Assembly: GCA_021736645.1 (NCBI GenBank)
Contig: JAIPFM010000198.1
Location: 1-51,034 of the forward strand
DNA length: 51,034 bases
Source of the DNA: Phycisphaerae bacterium
GTDB taxonomy: Bacteria > Planctomycetota > Phycisphaerae > Sedimentisphaerales > Anaerobacaceae
Direction of reading: 5' to 3'
Positions 23,426 through 32,237 of this stretch are shown here, piece by piece. The notes beneath the pieces are model-generated. The model worked only from the letters and a program-made list of their open reading frames with translations. It did not search any database and was not told where the DNA came from. Position 1 is the first letter of the stretch, and every line of letters begins with the position of its first letter. The translations under genes and the position numbers were made by a program.

Positions 23426-25670
23426 TCTGACACGGGGCGCAGCGATTGTAGTGTGTGCATTGGCCTGCCATACAGTGACATCGCAGCCGACTTCCCTGCC
23501 GCAGAAGATCAACTGGCCGGTATTCATGCATCAGCATGACATGACGTTCGATAGGCTGCCGCAGAACTGGACTGAGGCGCCTCACTTCGGCAATGCCATG
23601 GTGGGCTCCATGCTGTACCAGGCAGGGGATACCCTTCGCCTGCAGGTGTTTCGCGCAGATGTACATGACCATCGTGACAACACGTACGGCTGGACTGCAT
23701 ACAGCCGGCCCCGTCTCCAGATAGGCCATTTTTCTCTGCATCCTGTGGGTAAACTCCTGGGCTGCCAGTGGCGCAAGGATCTCTGGAATGCTGAATTAAC
23801 AGGCACGATCACCACGGACCAGGGCGAGATTCGGATTCGTCACTTCACCCATGCCGACGACATGGCCATTGTCACGGAGCTCGCGCCGTCCACTGGCGAG
23901 CAGGGATGTCACTGGACCTGGCACCCTGTCGAGGCACGTACGACACGCGGGGGATATCCCACGGATGCTGCCGGTATTGAGAGGTTCGCCAGGAGCTACG
24001 GCGAGCACTATGCCAAGACCCTGAAGGTCTACAAGGCCAATCCGGCAGGGCGTCAGGAAGAAAGGGGCCCTGTGTCCGTGTGGGTCCAGGATTTCCTGGC
24101 TGGCGGCCAGTATGCCACGGCCTGGCAAGAGCAGGTCACTGGCCGGACGCGCACGCACCTGGTCAGTATTGCACACACCTATCCCGAGTCCACGGCTGCA
24201 GACACGGCCGCGGCAGACGTGACACGCTGTCTGTCATTGGATCGGTCCACCTGGGTGAACCGTCACCGCACCTGGTGGCATGACTATTATCCCAGGAGTT
24301 TTGTCACGATCCCGGACAAGGGTCTGGAGTCGCTCTACTGGCAGACCGTGTATCGCTTCGGCTGTACTGCCAGAGCAGGGCGATGCATCGTGGACACGGC
24401 GGGCCTCTGGTTTCAGGGCAAGTCCTGGCCGTACTTCACCATGGACTGGAATATCCAGTCTGCGTTGTGGCCCGTGTACGCGGCCAATCGACTGGAGCAG
24501 GGCCAGGCCCTGGTGGATCGACTTTATGAGACACGCCAGGCATTGATCCAGGCCGTGCGTCCGACAGCGTGGCAGACCGACTCGGCCTATCTGCCCATTG
24601 CCGTGGCGTGGGACATGCAGGGAAGCCGTGAGGGTGACATGCGTTACTACGATCTCGTGGGCAACCTGCCGTGGGTCATGCATAACATGTGGTGGCAGTA
24701 CCGTTTTTCCATGGACGATCACATGCTGCGTGACAAGATCTATCCCCTGCTGCGCAGGAGTGTCAACCTCTACTTCCACCTGGTGGAGGAGACCGGTGAC
24801 GGCAGGCTGCGTCTGGCCCCGACCTACTCCCCGGAGACGGGCGTGGCCAAGGACTGCAACTTCGACCTGGCCCTGTTCAAATGGGGCTGTTTCACACTGC
24901 TCAAGGCCAGCGAACGTCTGGGCATCGATGATCCGCTCATCCCGCGGTGGCGAGACGTGACGCGGCGTCTCGTGGACTACCCCCATGATGAATACGGATT
25001 CATGCTGGGGCGTGACCGAACGTCCCCCAAGAATCACCAGCACTTTTCCAACCTCTTGATGATCTACCCCCTCTACCTGGTGAATATCGAACAGCCTGGC
25101 ACTGCCGATGTGCTGCGGCGTTCGTTCGAGCGTGCCCTGAGCACTGCCGGACCGGGCCAGAGACAGGCCATGGTGCAGGCCCATGCCGGCCCCATTGGCA
25201 CGGCCCAGGGACTGGGGGACGAGGCCTTAAAGAGTCTGAAGCTCCTGCAGGGCGACCTCTATCCCAATGGCCTGTGGTACGAAAGTCCCTGTATTGAATC
25301 CACGCTGGCCCTGGCCAACATCATCCAGGACATGCTCATCCAGAGCTGGAGCGATCCTGCCAAAGAGGAGTCCGGGCCCATTCGCGTGTTCCCGGCAGTG
25401 CCCTCGGCCTGGCAAGATATCGAGTTCCGTGACTTACGCGCAGAAGGCGCGTTCCTCGTGTCTGCAAAACGTACGGCCGGGCGCACCGAATGGGTGCGCA
25501 TCAAGAGTCTGGCAGGCGAACCCTGTCGTGTCCGTCCCGGCTTTGACGGTCAGGTCCAAATCCAAAGTGACCGCCCGCTCAATCTCAAACCCGTGTCACC
25601 TGGCATCTTTGAGATTGATATGCAACAGGGCGACAACGTGCTATTATATGACCAGACAATGAAGGAATGA
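23415..25670 (+). CDS. Exported GH95-like (alpha/alpha)6 glycoside hydrolase with altered active-site motifs
   Basis: About 751 residues. The ATG at 23415 overlaps the sulfatase stop and starts a Sec signal (MRNNLTRGAAIVVCALACH). The layout follows GH95 alpha-L-fucosidases: an N-terminal beta-supersandwich (FGNAMVGSMLYQAGDTLRLQ), an (alpha/alpha)6 barrel and a short C-terminal beta-domain (IRVFPAVPSAWQDIEFRDL). GH95 enzymes carry an N-x-N pair, a Glu in SPE-H/N, and an Asp in Q-I-D-G-N. Here the equivalents look like TMDWNIQ, APTYSPETG and YESPCIES. The Glu is kept, one Asn is replaced, and the last Asp is not evident. It may act on a sugar other than L-fucose (GH95 also has L-galactosidases) or be impaired. 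It sits between a sulfatase and a fucosidase. Confidence 0.72.
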   Translation: MRNNLTRGAAIVVCALACHTVTSQPTSLPQKINWPVFMHQHDMTFDRLPQNWTEAPHFGNAMVGSMLYQAGDTLRLQVFRADVHDHRDNTYGWTAYSRPRLQIGHFSLHPVGKLLGCQWRKDLWNAELTGTITTDQGEIRIRHFTHADDMAIVTELAPSTGEQGCHWTWHPVEARTTRGGYPTDAAGIERFARSYGEHYAKTLKVYKANPAGRQEERGPVSVWVQDFLAGGQYATAWQEQVTGRTRTHLVSIAHTYPESTAADTAAADVTRCLSLDRSTWVNRHRTWWHDYYPRSFVTIPDKGLESLYWQTVYRFGCTARAGRCIVDTAGLWFQGKSWPYFTMDWNIQSALWPVYAANRLEQGQALVDRLYETRQALIQAVRPTAWQTDSAYLPIAVAWDMQGSREGDMRYYDLVGNLPWVMHNMWWQYRFSMDDHMLRDKIYPLLRRSVNLYFHLVEETGDGRLRLAPTYSPETGVAKDCNFDLALFKWGCFTLLKASERLGIDDPLIPRWRDVTRRLVDYPHDEYGFMLGRDRTSPKNHQHFSNLLMIYPLYLVNIEQPGTADVLRRSFERALSTAGPGQRQAMVQAHAGPIGTAQGLGDEALKSLKLLQGDLYPNGLWYESPCIESTLALANIIQDMLIQSWSDPAKEESGPIRVFPAVPSAWQDIEFRDLRAEGAFLVSAKRTAGRTEWVRIKSLAGEPCRVRPGFDGQVQIQSDRPLNLKPVSPGIFEIDMQQGDNVLLYDQTMKE

Positions 25671-26689
25671 GAATGATGACTCAAAGAGCCCCCTACAGAA
25701 CCGTATTGTGTCTTGCTGCCACGGCCATGATGATCCTTGCGATCCCTGCCGCTGCCGCTGAGATTCCGGCTCAGTTGCCTGATCAGGACCTGGCCAGGAT
25801 GCAGGCAGACTTCCTGGCATTGAAGTTCGGCATGTTCATCCATTACAACATGGCCACGTACAAGGGGGTGCAGTGGGTGTCTGGCTATGTCAGTCCCGCG
25901 GATTTCAATCCGGGTGCGCCAGTCGACACGGACGCCTGGGCGGATGCGGCTGTGTCAGCGGGCATGACGTATGGTGTGCTCACAGCCAAACATGTGGCCG
26001 GTTTCTGTCTGTGGGACAGTCAGTACACCACGTATGACGTGATGCATCCCGACTGTCCATACCAGCAGGACCTCGTGGCACAGTTTATCAAATCCTTCAA
26101 GAGCCGGGGCCTCAAGGTGGGACTCTATTACGCCTGGCGCCACCCCGGTTTTGACGATAAATACAAGGTCCTGCCGCCCGAATGCGACCCTGCGACCCAC
26201 ACGCTGGAAGAACAGAATGCATTTCAGAAGGCGCAGATCGCGGAGCTTCTGACAAAGTACCCGGATGTGTTTTACATCTGGAACGACGCACTCGACGACC
26301 AGGTCATGCCGGCCCACGAGATCCTGACCCACATTCGGTCCATCCGTCCAAACACCCTGGCCAGTGCCAACTGGTGGAGCTGGGCCAAGAAGGGCACGCC
26401 GTACGTGGACATTGCTGTCAAGGAGGTCAGAGACTTCCCAGAGACAAACACATCGCCTGGCGAGACCTGCTGGCAACTGGAACAGAAATGGTTCTGGGAA
26501 GACGGATTCAAGGCGCGCAGCGTCAAGGGCATTATGGATCGCATGGTCAGGGCGCACAGCAGGCACTCGAATTTCCTGCTCAACGTGGGTCCGGATCGGC
26601 GCGGCGCCATTGTGCCATCCAGCATTGAAGTCCTGGCTGAAATCGGAAGGCTTCGCAAGTCGGATACAACGGGCGGCCCGTCTCAGTAG
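25667..26689 (+). CDS. GH29 alpha-L-fucosidase, exported, catalytic domain only
   Basis: A 340-residue protein. Its ATG overlaps the previous TGA (ATGA), so translation is coupled to the GH95-like gene. A Sec signal (TVLCLAATAMMILAIPAAAAE) precedes a GH29 barrel with LKFGMFIHYNMATYKG, GMTYGVLTAKHVAGFCLWDS, GLKVGLYYAWRHPG, VFYIWNDAL and NFLLNVGPDRRG. Asp207 in WND is in the place of the usual WFDG nucleophile. The protein ends soon after the barrel and lacks the C-terminal beta-sandwich of many GH29 enzymes, which is common in compact bacterial members. Expected to release terminal alpha-linked L-fucose outside the cytoplasm. The acid/base residue is not assigned. Confidence 0.85.
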   Translation: MRMMTQRAPYRTVLCLAATAMMILAIPAAAAEIPAQLPDQDLARMQADFLALKFGMFIHYNMATYKGVQWVSGYVSPADFNPGAPVDTDAWADAAVSAGMTYGVLTAKHVAGFCLWDSQYTTYDVMHPDCPYQQDLVAQFIKSFKSRGLKVGLYYAWRHPGFDDKYKVLPPECDPATHTLEEQNAFQKAQIAELLTKYPDVFYIWNDALDDQVMPAHEILTHIRSIRPNTLASANWWSWAKKGTPYVDIAVKEVRDFPETNTSPGETCWQLEQKWFWEDGFKARSVKGIMDRMVRAHSRHSNFLLNVGPDRRGAIVPSSIEVLAEIGRLRKSDTTGGPSQ

Positions 26690-26741
26690 AGTACGCGGAC
26701 TGGTGAATAGAGGTGGATTCAATCACAATGAATTTTAACGA

Positions 26742-26863
26742 CAGGACTTTTGCAAAAAGCCCTGTAGTATATAGTTTTCAGTGTTCAGTTTTCAGAAGAA
26801 CGCGTTTTTTACACTGAAAACTGCCTACCGAAAACTGAACACTTGGACTTTGCAAAAGTCCAG
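26742..26863 (-). mobile_element. 122-bp MITE-like palindromic element (copy 3)
   Basis: Exactly the same length as the element at 14251-14372 and matching it in inverted orientation. Its ends are CAGGACTTTTGCA and TTTGCAAAAGTCCAG, flanked by a 7-bp direct repeat TTAACGA (26735-26741 and 26864-26870). The flanking match runs on for CA because the element itself starts with CA. Internal arms TGTTCAGTTTTC and GAAAACTGAACA form a hairpin. It sits between the GH29 gene and the esterase-GH95 fusion gene and has no open reading frame. The different target duplication from copy 2 indicates an independent insertion. Confidence 0.82.
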
Positions 26864-26888
26864 TTAACGACACAGAATGGGAGCTATC

Positions 26889-29800
26889 ATGCGTCACAGA
26901 CCACATATGTATCTAGTGTCAATGCTGCTGATGTTCAACCTGTGCATGGGAAATGCTGGGGCTGGCCTACTCAAGACGCACGGCATCTTTTCGAGCCACA
27001 TGGTCCTGCAGCGTGACAAGCCCATTATGGTGTGGGGCTGGGCCCAGCCGGGCCACAGCGTGTCCGTGCACTTCGGCCAGGCCAAGGCCGAGGCAGCCGC
27101 TGACCGCGAGACGGGTCGCTGGGCCGTGACTTTCCCTGCGCGCCCGGCCGATTTCACGGGCCTGACCCTGACCGTGACCTCGGGCGATGAGACGATCGTC
27201 ATGGACGATATTCTCATCGGTGACCTGTGGGTCATGAACGGCCAGAGCAACATGGCCTTTGGCCTGCGCGGGACCTATGACGCGGACATGGAGGCGGTTA
27301 CATCGCACCTGCCCCTGCTGCGTCGTGTGGGCATTTCGCCCAATGAGTCGTACAGGCTCCAGACGGATCTCCCTGAAGACAAGGTGACCGGCTGGACCGT
27401 GTGTACGCCGGAGACAGCGCCCGGGTTTTCCTCCATCGGCTACTCGTTCGGGGCACGCCTGCAGCGGGCCCTTCAGATTCCCATTGGCATCATCGACAAT
27501 GCACGGGGCGGTGCGTCCATAGAGAGCCTGGTGCCGCGCCACACCTTCAAGAACCATCCACTGGCCGCTCGCTATCTCGAGTCCGTTGAGATGCGGCGTG
27601 CAGACTTCGACTGGGATGCGGCCATGAAGCCCCTCATCGAAAAATGGGAGACAACCGTGGCCCAACAGCGTGACCAGGGCCTGCTTCAGGACAAGCTGCC
27701 GCCCAGGCCCACGCGCAAAGATCTGAGATCCTGGAACGTACCGGGACGCAGCCCCAGTGATGCGGCTGCGTGCTACAACGGCATGTTCGGTGTGTTCAAG
27801 GGTCTCAACATCAAGGGTGTGCTCTTTCACCAGGGCTACAACAATGCCATGGGCACGAGCTGCTGGCCCAAACGCTACCGGGTTCTGATGAAGCTCATGG
27901 TCCAGGGCTGGCGCCAGGATTTCAACGACCCGACCCTGCCCGTGGGGGTCATCGGCTTTTGTGCGGGCAGTATTCCGCAGACACGGGACAACTTCGAGGT
28001 CTGGTCCGTGTCACCGGGGGCATTCATTCGGGAGGCGCAGCGTCTGGGCCTTGCCGACCTGAACGATCCGACACACACGGCGTTTCTGCCCGCGTATGAC
28101 ATCCAGATTCCGGGTCTGCATCCGCAGAAGAAACAGACTCATGCCGTGCGTGCGGCACGCTGGGCACTGAACCGGGTGTACGGGATGCGCATCGACTGGG
28201 ACACGGCATCTCTGGTCTCGGCGGAGCCCTTGGGCGATGCCATGCTGCTGACCTTTGACAAGCCGGTGATGCCGGATGACATGTCCATGGTCCTGGAAGG
28301 ATTCTCCATTGCCGATCAATCGGGCAAGTTCTATATGGCCCACGCCGTGCAGCCCTTGAAAAAGGACGTGGGCGTCTGGAACGTGGCCAACAAGAACTGT
28401 GAGACGACCGAGGTCCTGGTATGGAGCCCGCTGGTCAAGGCGCCGGCGGCAGTACGTTATGCGTGGGCCACCAGTCCCATGGGCAATCTCAAGGTCAACG
28501 GCAAGCCGTGGCTGCCCCTGGCCAGTTTCCGCACGGACACATGGGACTGGCCCGAGCAGGACGATCCATCCGAAAACGCCGTGACCCGGGCGCAGGACCG
28601 GGCCATGGCTGCCGAGGCCGCGGAACGGCTGGAGACCCGGCGCATGGAAGAGGCCGAACGGGCGGTTGAGATCCTCAAGCAGCGAGAGAGGCTGAGCAGG
28701 CTGAAAACACCCAACGTGGTGATCCTCTATGGTGACGATGACATCCTCTGGCTTGACAAGCCCGCCGCAAACTGGGAGAAAGAGGCCATGCCCCTGGGCA
28801 ATGGTCGCCTGGGGGGCATGGTCTTCGGTGGTGTGCAAGAAGAACGCATTCAGTTCAACGTGGACAGCCTCTGGACTGGCGATGAGAACCTGGCCGGGGA
28901 CTATGGATCGCCCGGTATGGGGTTCTATGAGAACTTCGGCAATCTGGTTGTGGCCCTGGATGCCAGGGGGCCAGTGACAGCCTATCGACGCGAACTGAAT
29001 CTCACCCGGGCCCTGTGCCGTGTGACCTACGAACACGAGGGGACGCGATTCACACGCGAGACATTCTGCAGTCATCCGGACCAGGTCCTGGTGTCCCGCA
29101 TGACTGCCAGTGCCAGGGGACAGTATTCCGGGCGAATCAGGCTGGAAGGCGCTCACGGGGAGACCACCACGTCGCGACAGGGCAGGCTGACCTTCACTGG
29201 CACGCTTGCCAATGGCATGACATACGAGGCGCAGGTCCTCGCAGCGGTCGAGGGCGGGACAATCCAACAGGACGGTGACACGCTGGTGTTCAGCGGGTGC
29301 AACAGTCTCACCCTGATCCTGGGTGCAGACACAAGCTATGTCATGGACTACGCAAAAAAGTGGCAGGGCGATCACCCCCATGCACGCGTGACCCGGCAGG
29401 TGAACCAGGTCGCCAAGACGCCTTACTCAAACCTGCTCACTGCCCATGTTGAAGACACCCGGTCGCTTTACAGACGCGTGGCGATCGACCTGGGGTCCAC
29501 CGACCCGGCCCAGCGTGCGCTGCCCATGGACCGGCGACTTGAGGCCATCCGAAACGGGACCGCGGACCCGGAAATGGACGCGCTCCTGTTTCAGTATGGA
29601 CGGTATCTGCTGATTGCCTGTTCCAGGCCGGGCACACTGCCTGCCAATCTTCAGGGCCTGTGGAATGACCGGAACAATCCGCCCTGGCATTCAGATTATC
29701 ACAGCAACATCAATGTGCAGATGAATTACTGGCTTGCAGAAACTGCCAACCTGGCTGAATGTCACATGCCCCTGTTCGACCTGCTCACGGCCTCGCTTGT

Positions 29801-30893
29801 ACCGTTTCGCAAGGCCACGAAACTGGCCTTTGGTGACGACATCCGGGGATTTACCATCCGCACGTCCCACAATCCGTTCGGCGGCATGGGGTGGAAATGG
29901 AACCTGCCTGCCAGCGCCTGGTATGCCCAGCATTTCTGGGAACACTATGCCTTTGGACAGGACAGGCCATATCTCGAGACCGTGGCGTATCCGTATCTCA
30001 AGGAAGTCTGCCACTACTGGGAGGATCACCTGAAGACACTCCCCGACGGTCGGCTGGTGGCACCCGATGGCTGGTCACCGGAGCATGGTGACACTGAGGA
30101 CGGCGTGTCGTACGATCAGCAGATCATCTGGGACCTGTTCAGCAATACGATTGAAGCGGCAGAGGCCCTGGGTACAGACGCCGACTTTCGCAAAAAGCTC
30201 TCCGGCATGCGAGACAGGTTGGTGGGACCGAAGATTGGACAATGGGGACAGCTTCAGGAATGGATGGAAGACAAGGACGATCCCAACGATCAGCACAGAC
30301 ACGTGTCTCACATGTTCGCCGTGTATCCGGGCCGTCAGATCTCTCTCAGCCAAACGCCCGAGCTTGCACGAGCCGCGGCCGTGTCACTCAAGGCCCGCGG
30401 GTTCGGGACTGTGGTCGGCTGGGCCAATGCCTGGAAAACAGCCCTGTGGGCCAGACTGCTGGATGCGGAGAATGCCTACACATACTATCACAAGGAAGTC
30501 TCTGCCAATGCGTTTCCCAACCTGTGGAACGGCTGCTGGCCGGGACGTATCTTCCAGATCGACGGCAATTTCGGCATCACGGCCGGTGCCATTGAGATGC
30601 TCCTTCAATCCCATGCCGGCGAGATTCATCTGCTGCCGGCCCTGCCCACAGCCTGGGCCACGGGATCGGTCAAGGGCCTGCGCGCACGCGGGGGATTTGA
30701 CGTGGACATGCAGTGGAAGGACGGCGAGCTTGTGTCAGCCGCACTGCACAGCCGACCCGGCTCACAATGCACGGTGCGGTACAGGGACAAGAGACTGAAC
30801 CTGGACATCAAGGCTGGGGAAAAGGTCGAACTGATCGGCAGAGATCTGCTTGCTGCTGGTGATAGAAGAGGATCTTCCGACGATCAAGAGTAG
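26889..30893 (+). CDS. Bifunctional SGNH acetylesterase-GH95 alpha-L-fucosidase fusion
   Basis: 1,334 residues. The ATG at 26889 is chosen because GGGAG lies 7 nt upstream; an in-frame ATG at 26877 is possible. After a Sec signal, residues ~25-570 are a SASA-type esterase (FSSHMVLQRDKPIMVWGW, NGQSNM with Ser120, LFHQGYNN). Residues ~570-615 are a charged helical linker (AEAAERLETRRMEEAERAV). From ~617 follows a GH95 catalytic region: PLGNGRLGGMVFGG, NLQGLWNDRNNPPW (from residue 920), HSNINVQMNYW, GWSPEHG (Glu1065, candidate acid) and QIDGNFG (Asp1225, candidate base partner). All canonical GH95 active-site motifs are present. It probably deacetylates and then cleaves a terminal acetylated fucose. 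The fusion is continuous with no frameshift. Confidence 0.88.
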   Translation: MRHRPHMYLVSMLLMFNLCMGNAGAGLLKTHGIFSSHMVLQRDKPIMVWGWAQPGHSVSVHFGQAKAEAAADRETGRWAVTFPARPADFTGLTLTVTSGDETIVMDDILIGDLWVMNGQSNMAFGLRGTYDADMEAVTSHLPLLRRVGISPNESYRLQTDLPEDKVTGWTVCTPETAPGFSSIGYSFGARLQRALQIPIGIIDNARGGASIESLVPRHTFKNHPLAARYLESVEMRRADFDWDAAMKPLIEKWETTVAQQRDQGLLQDKLPPRPTRKDLRSWNVPGRSPSDAAACYNGMFGVFKGLNIKGVLFHQGYNNAMGTSCWPKRYRVLMKLMVQGWRQDFNDPTLPVGVIGFCAGSIPQTRDNFEVWSVSPGAFIREAQRLGLADLNDPTHTAFLPAYDIQIPGLHPQKKQTHAVRAARWALNRVYGMRIDWDTASLVSAEPLGDAMLLTFDKPVMPDDMSMVLEGFSIADQSGKFYMAHAVQPLKKDVGVWNVANKNCETTEVLVWSPLVKAPAAVRYAWATSPMGNLKVNGKPWLPLASFRTDTWDWPEQDDPSENAVTRAQDRAMAAEAAERLETRRMEEAERAVEILKQRERLSRLKTPNVVILYGDDDILWLDKPAANWEKEAMPLGNGRLGGMVFGGVQEERIQFNVDSLWTGDENLAGDYGSPGMGFYENFGNLVVALDARGPVTAYRRELNLTRALCRVTYEHEGTRFTRETFCSHPDQVLVSRMTASARGQYSGRIRLEGAHGETTTSRQGRLTFTGTLANGMTYEAQVLAAVEGGTIQQDGDTLVFSGCNSLTLILGADTSYVMDYAKKWQGDHPHARVTRQVNQVAKTPYSNLLTAHVEDTRSLYRRVAIDLGSTDPAQRALPMDRRLEAIRNGTADPEMDALLFQYGRYLLIACSRPGTLPANLQGLWNDRNNPPWHSDYHSNINVQMNYWLAETANLAECHMPLFDLLTASLVPFRKATKLAFGDDIRGFTIRTSHNPFGGMGWKWNLPASAWYAQHFWEHYAFGQDRPYLETVAYPYLKEVCHYWEDHLKTLPDGRLVAPDGWSPEHGDTEDGVSYDQQIIWDLFSNTIEAAEALGTDADFRKKLSGMRDRLVGPKIGQWGQLQEWMEDKDDPNDQHRHVSHMFAVYPGRQISLSQTPELARAAAVSLKARGFGTVVGWANAWKTALWARLLDAENAYTYYHKEVSANAFPNLWNGCWPGRIFQIDGNFGITAGAIEMLLQSHAGEIHLLPALPTAWATGSVKGLRARGGFDVDMQWKDGELVSAALHSRPGSQCTVRYRDKRLNLDIKAGEKVELIGRDLLAAGDRRGSSDDQE

Positions 30894-30949
30894 GGGTCGA
30901 AAGGCAATGCAGAATCCCTCATAGGCCCTGTTAAATAAATGGACATCTC

Positions 30950-32218
30950 ATGGTTCAAGGTGATTGTGACACCCGTCAATCAAGTGTTAAGAATCTGCTG
31001 GCTTCACTCATGCCCGGCATATTCCTGATCGGGTACAACATTGGCACCGGCAGTCTGACGGCCATGAGCAAGGCCGGTGCAAACTATGGCACAGACCTGC
31101 TCTGGGCCGTGCTGCTGAGCTGTGTGATCACCTGGGTTCTGATCAATTTCTTCAGCCGGTTCACCATGGCCACGGGCATGACTGCCATGGAAGCCTACAG
31201 AACGCACCTGCATCCTGCGTATGCGTGGATCCTCTGGGGCGCACTGGCCATTATCATCCTGTCTGCACTCACGGCCATGATCGGCCTGCTGACTGACGTG
31301 CTGCTGGTCTGGTTCAAGGAGGTCTGGGCGTGGGAACCGGATCGCAAGGTCGCGGGCATGGCCCTGGCACTCCTGGTGTATGGTCTCATACTCATCGGAA
31401 ACACCCGACGGTTTGAAGCCATGCTGAGCGTCATGGTGGCACTCATGGGGTTGGCGTTTATCGGTTCGGCGATCCGCTTTTTTCCTGGCATGAAAACCGT
31501 CTTACATGGTTTTGTCCCCAGGATGCCGACTGTGGCTCAAGGCAGCGACAACAGTGCCATGAGTATCCTTGCAGGCATGGTGGGCACCACGGTCTCTGTG
31601 TTTGCATTCCTGATCAGGAGCGGCCAGGTCAAGGACAAGGCCTGGACCATGGCCGATTGGAAGATTCAGAAGCGCGATGCGCTCGTTAGCGCGGTCATGA
31701 TGTTTGTCCTGAGCGCGGCTGTCATGTTGACGGCCGCTTCGACACTGCACACAGCCGGGCACAAGATGAATCATATTGCGGAAATGATACCCATGCTCAA
31801 GCCCCTGTTCGGATCGCTGGCACTGTTCGTCTTCGCAGTCGGTATCATGGCTGCAGGCATCTCCTCGCATCTGCCCAACATGATGATCATTCCCTGGTTG
31901 ACCGATGATCTCAAGGGCCGAGTGCGCACAACACGCACCTGTAAAAAGAGAGTGGTCCTGGGAGGACTGACCGTGATCAGTATGCTCGGTGTCTTCATGT
32001 CACGACCCGTGTTCCTGCTGCTGCTCTCGCAGGTCGGTATCTCGATTGTCATGCCCATGGCCCTGCTGGGCCTGATGGTGCTGTCGGCCCGTTGCATTGA
32101 AAACAGACAGCATAGACCCAGTCCCATGGAATGGGTGGTCCTCTCGTTGATTGCCTGCTTTTCTCTGTTCATGAGTTTTCAGGGCATCAGCGGGTTGATC
32201 CAGGATATGCGAACTTAG
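30950..32218 (+). CDS. Nramp-family-like membrane transporter lacking canonical metal-binding residues
   Basis: A 422-residue integral membrane protein with about 11 hydrophobic helices and Nramp-like (LeuT-fold) organisation. In TM1 the usual D-P-G-N motif is replaced by GYNIGTGSL. In TM6 the usual M-P-H-N is replaced by AGMVGTTVSVFAFLIRSG. The Asp, Asn and His that bind divalent metals are therefore absent, so metal transport is doubtful. It is the only recognisable transporter in the window and lies 57 bp after the esterase-fucosidase gene and 20 bp before the URO-D-like gene. A role in taking up a released sugar or organic acid is an inference from context. A divergent metal or proton-coupled transporter remains possible. 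Confidence 0.75.
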   Translation: MVQGDCDTRQSSVKNLLASLMPGIFLIGYNIGTGSLTAMSKAGANYGTDLLWAVLLSCVITWVLINFFSRFTMATGMTAMEAYRTHLHPAYAWILWGALAIIILSALTAMIGLLTDVLLVWFKEVWAWEPDRKVAGMALALLVYGLILIGNTRRFEAMLSVMVALMGLAFIGSAIRFFPGMKTVLHGFVPRMPTVAQGSDNSAMSILAGMVGTTVSVFAFLIRSGQVKDKAWTMADWKIQKRDALVSAVMMFVLSAAVMLTAASTLHTAGHKMNHIAEMIPMLKPLFGSLALFVFAVGIMAAGISSHLPNMMIIPWLTDDLKGRVRTTRTCKKRVVLGGLTVISMLGVFMSRPVFLLLLSQVGISIVMPMALLGLMVLSARCIENRQHRPSPMEWVVLSLIACFSLFMSFQGISGLIQDMRT

Positions 32219-32237
32219 TTTATTTTATTGGGCAATC

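Noticed and set aside
21755..23527. 590-codon open frame on the minus strand opposite the sulfatase at 21815
   Set aside because: The plus strand encodes a complete Tat-exported S1 sulfatase with all motifs. The antisense frame has no recognisable domain and is a codon-bias shadow.
28011..29381. 456-codon minus-strand frame inside the esterase-GH95 gene
   Set aside because: It spans the linker and GH95 start of a clearly real plus-strand protein and has no family features.
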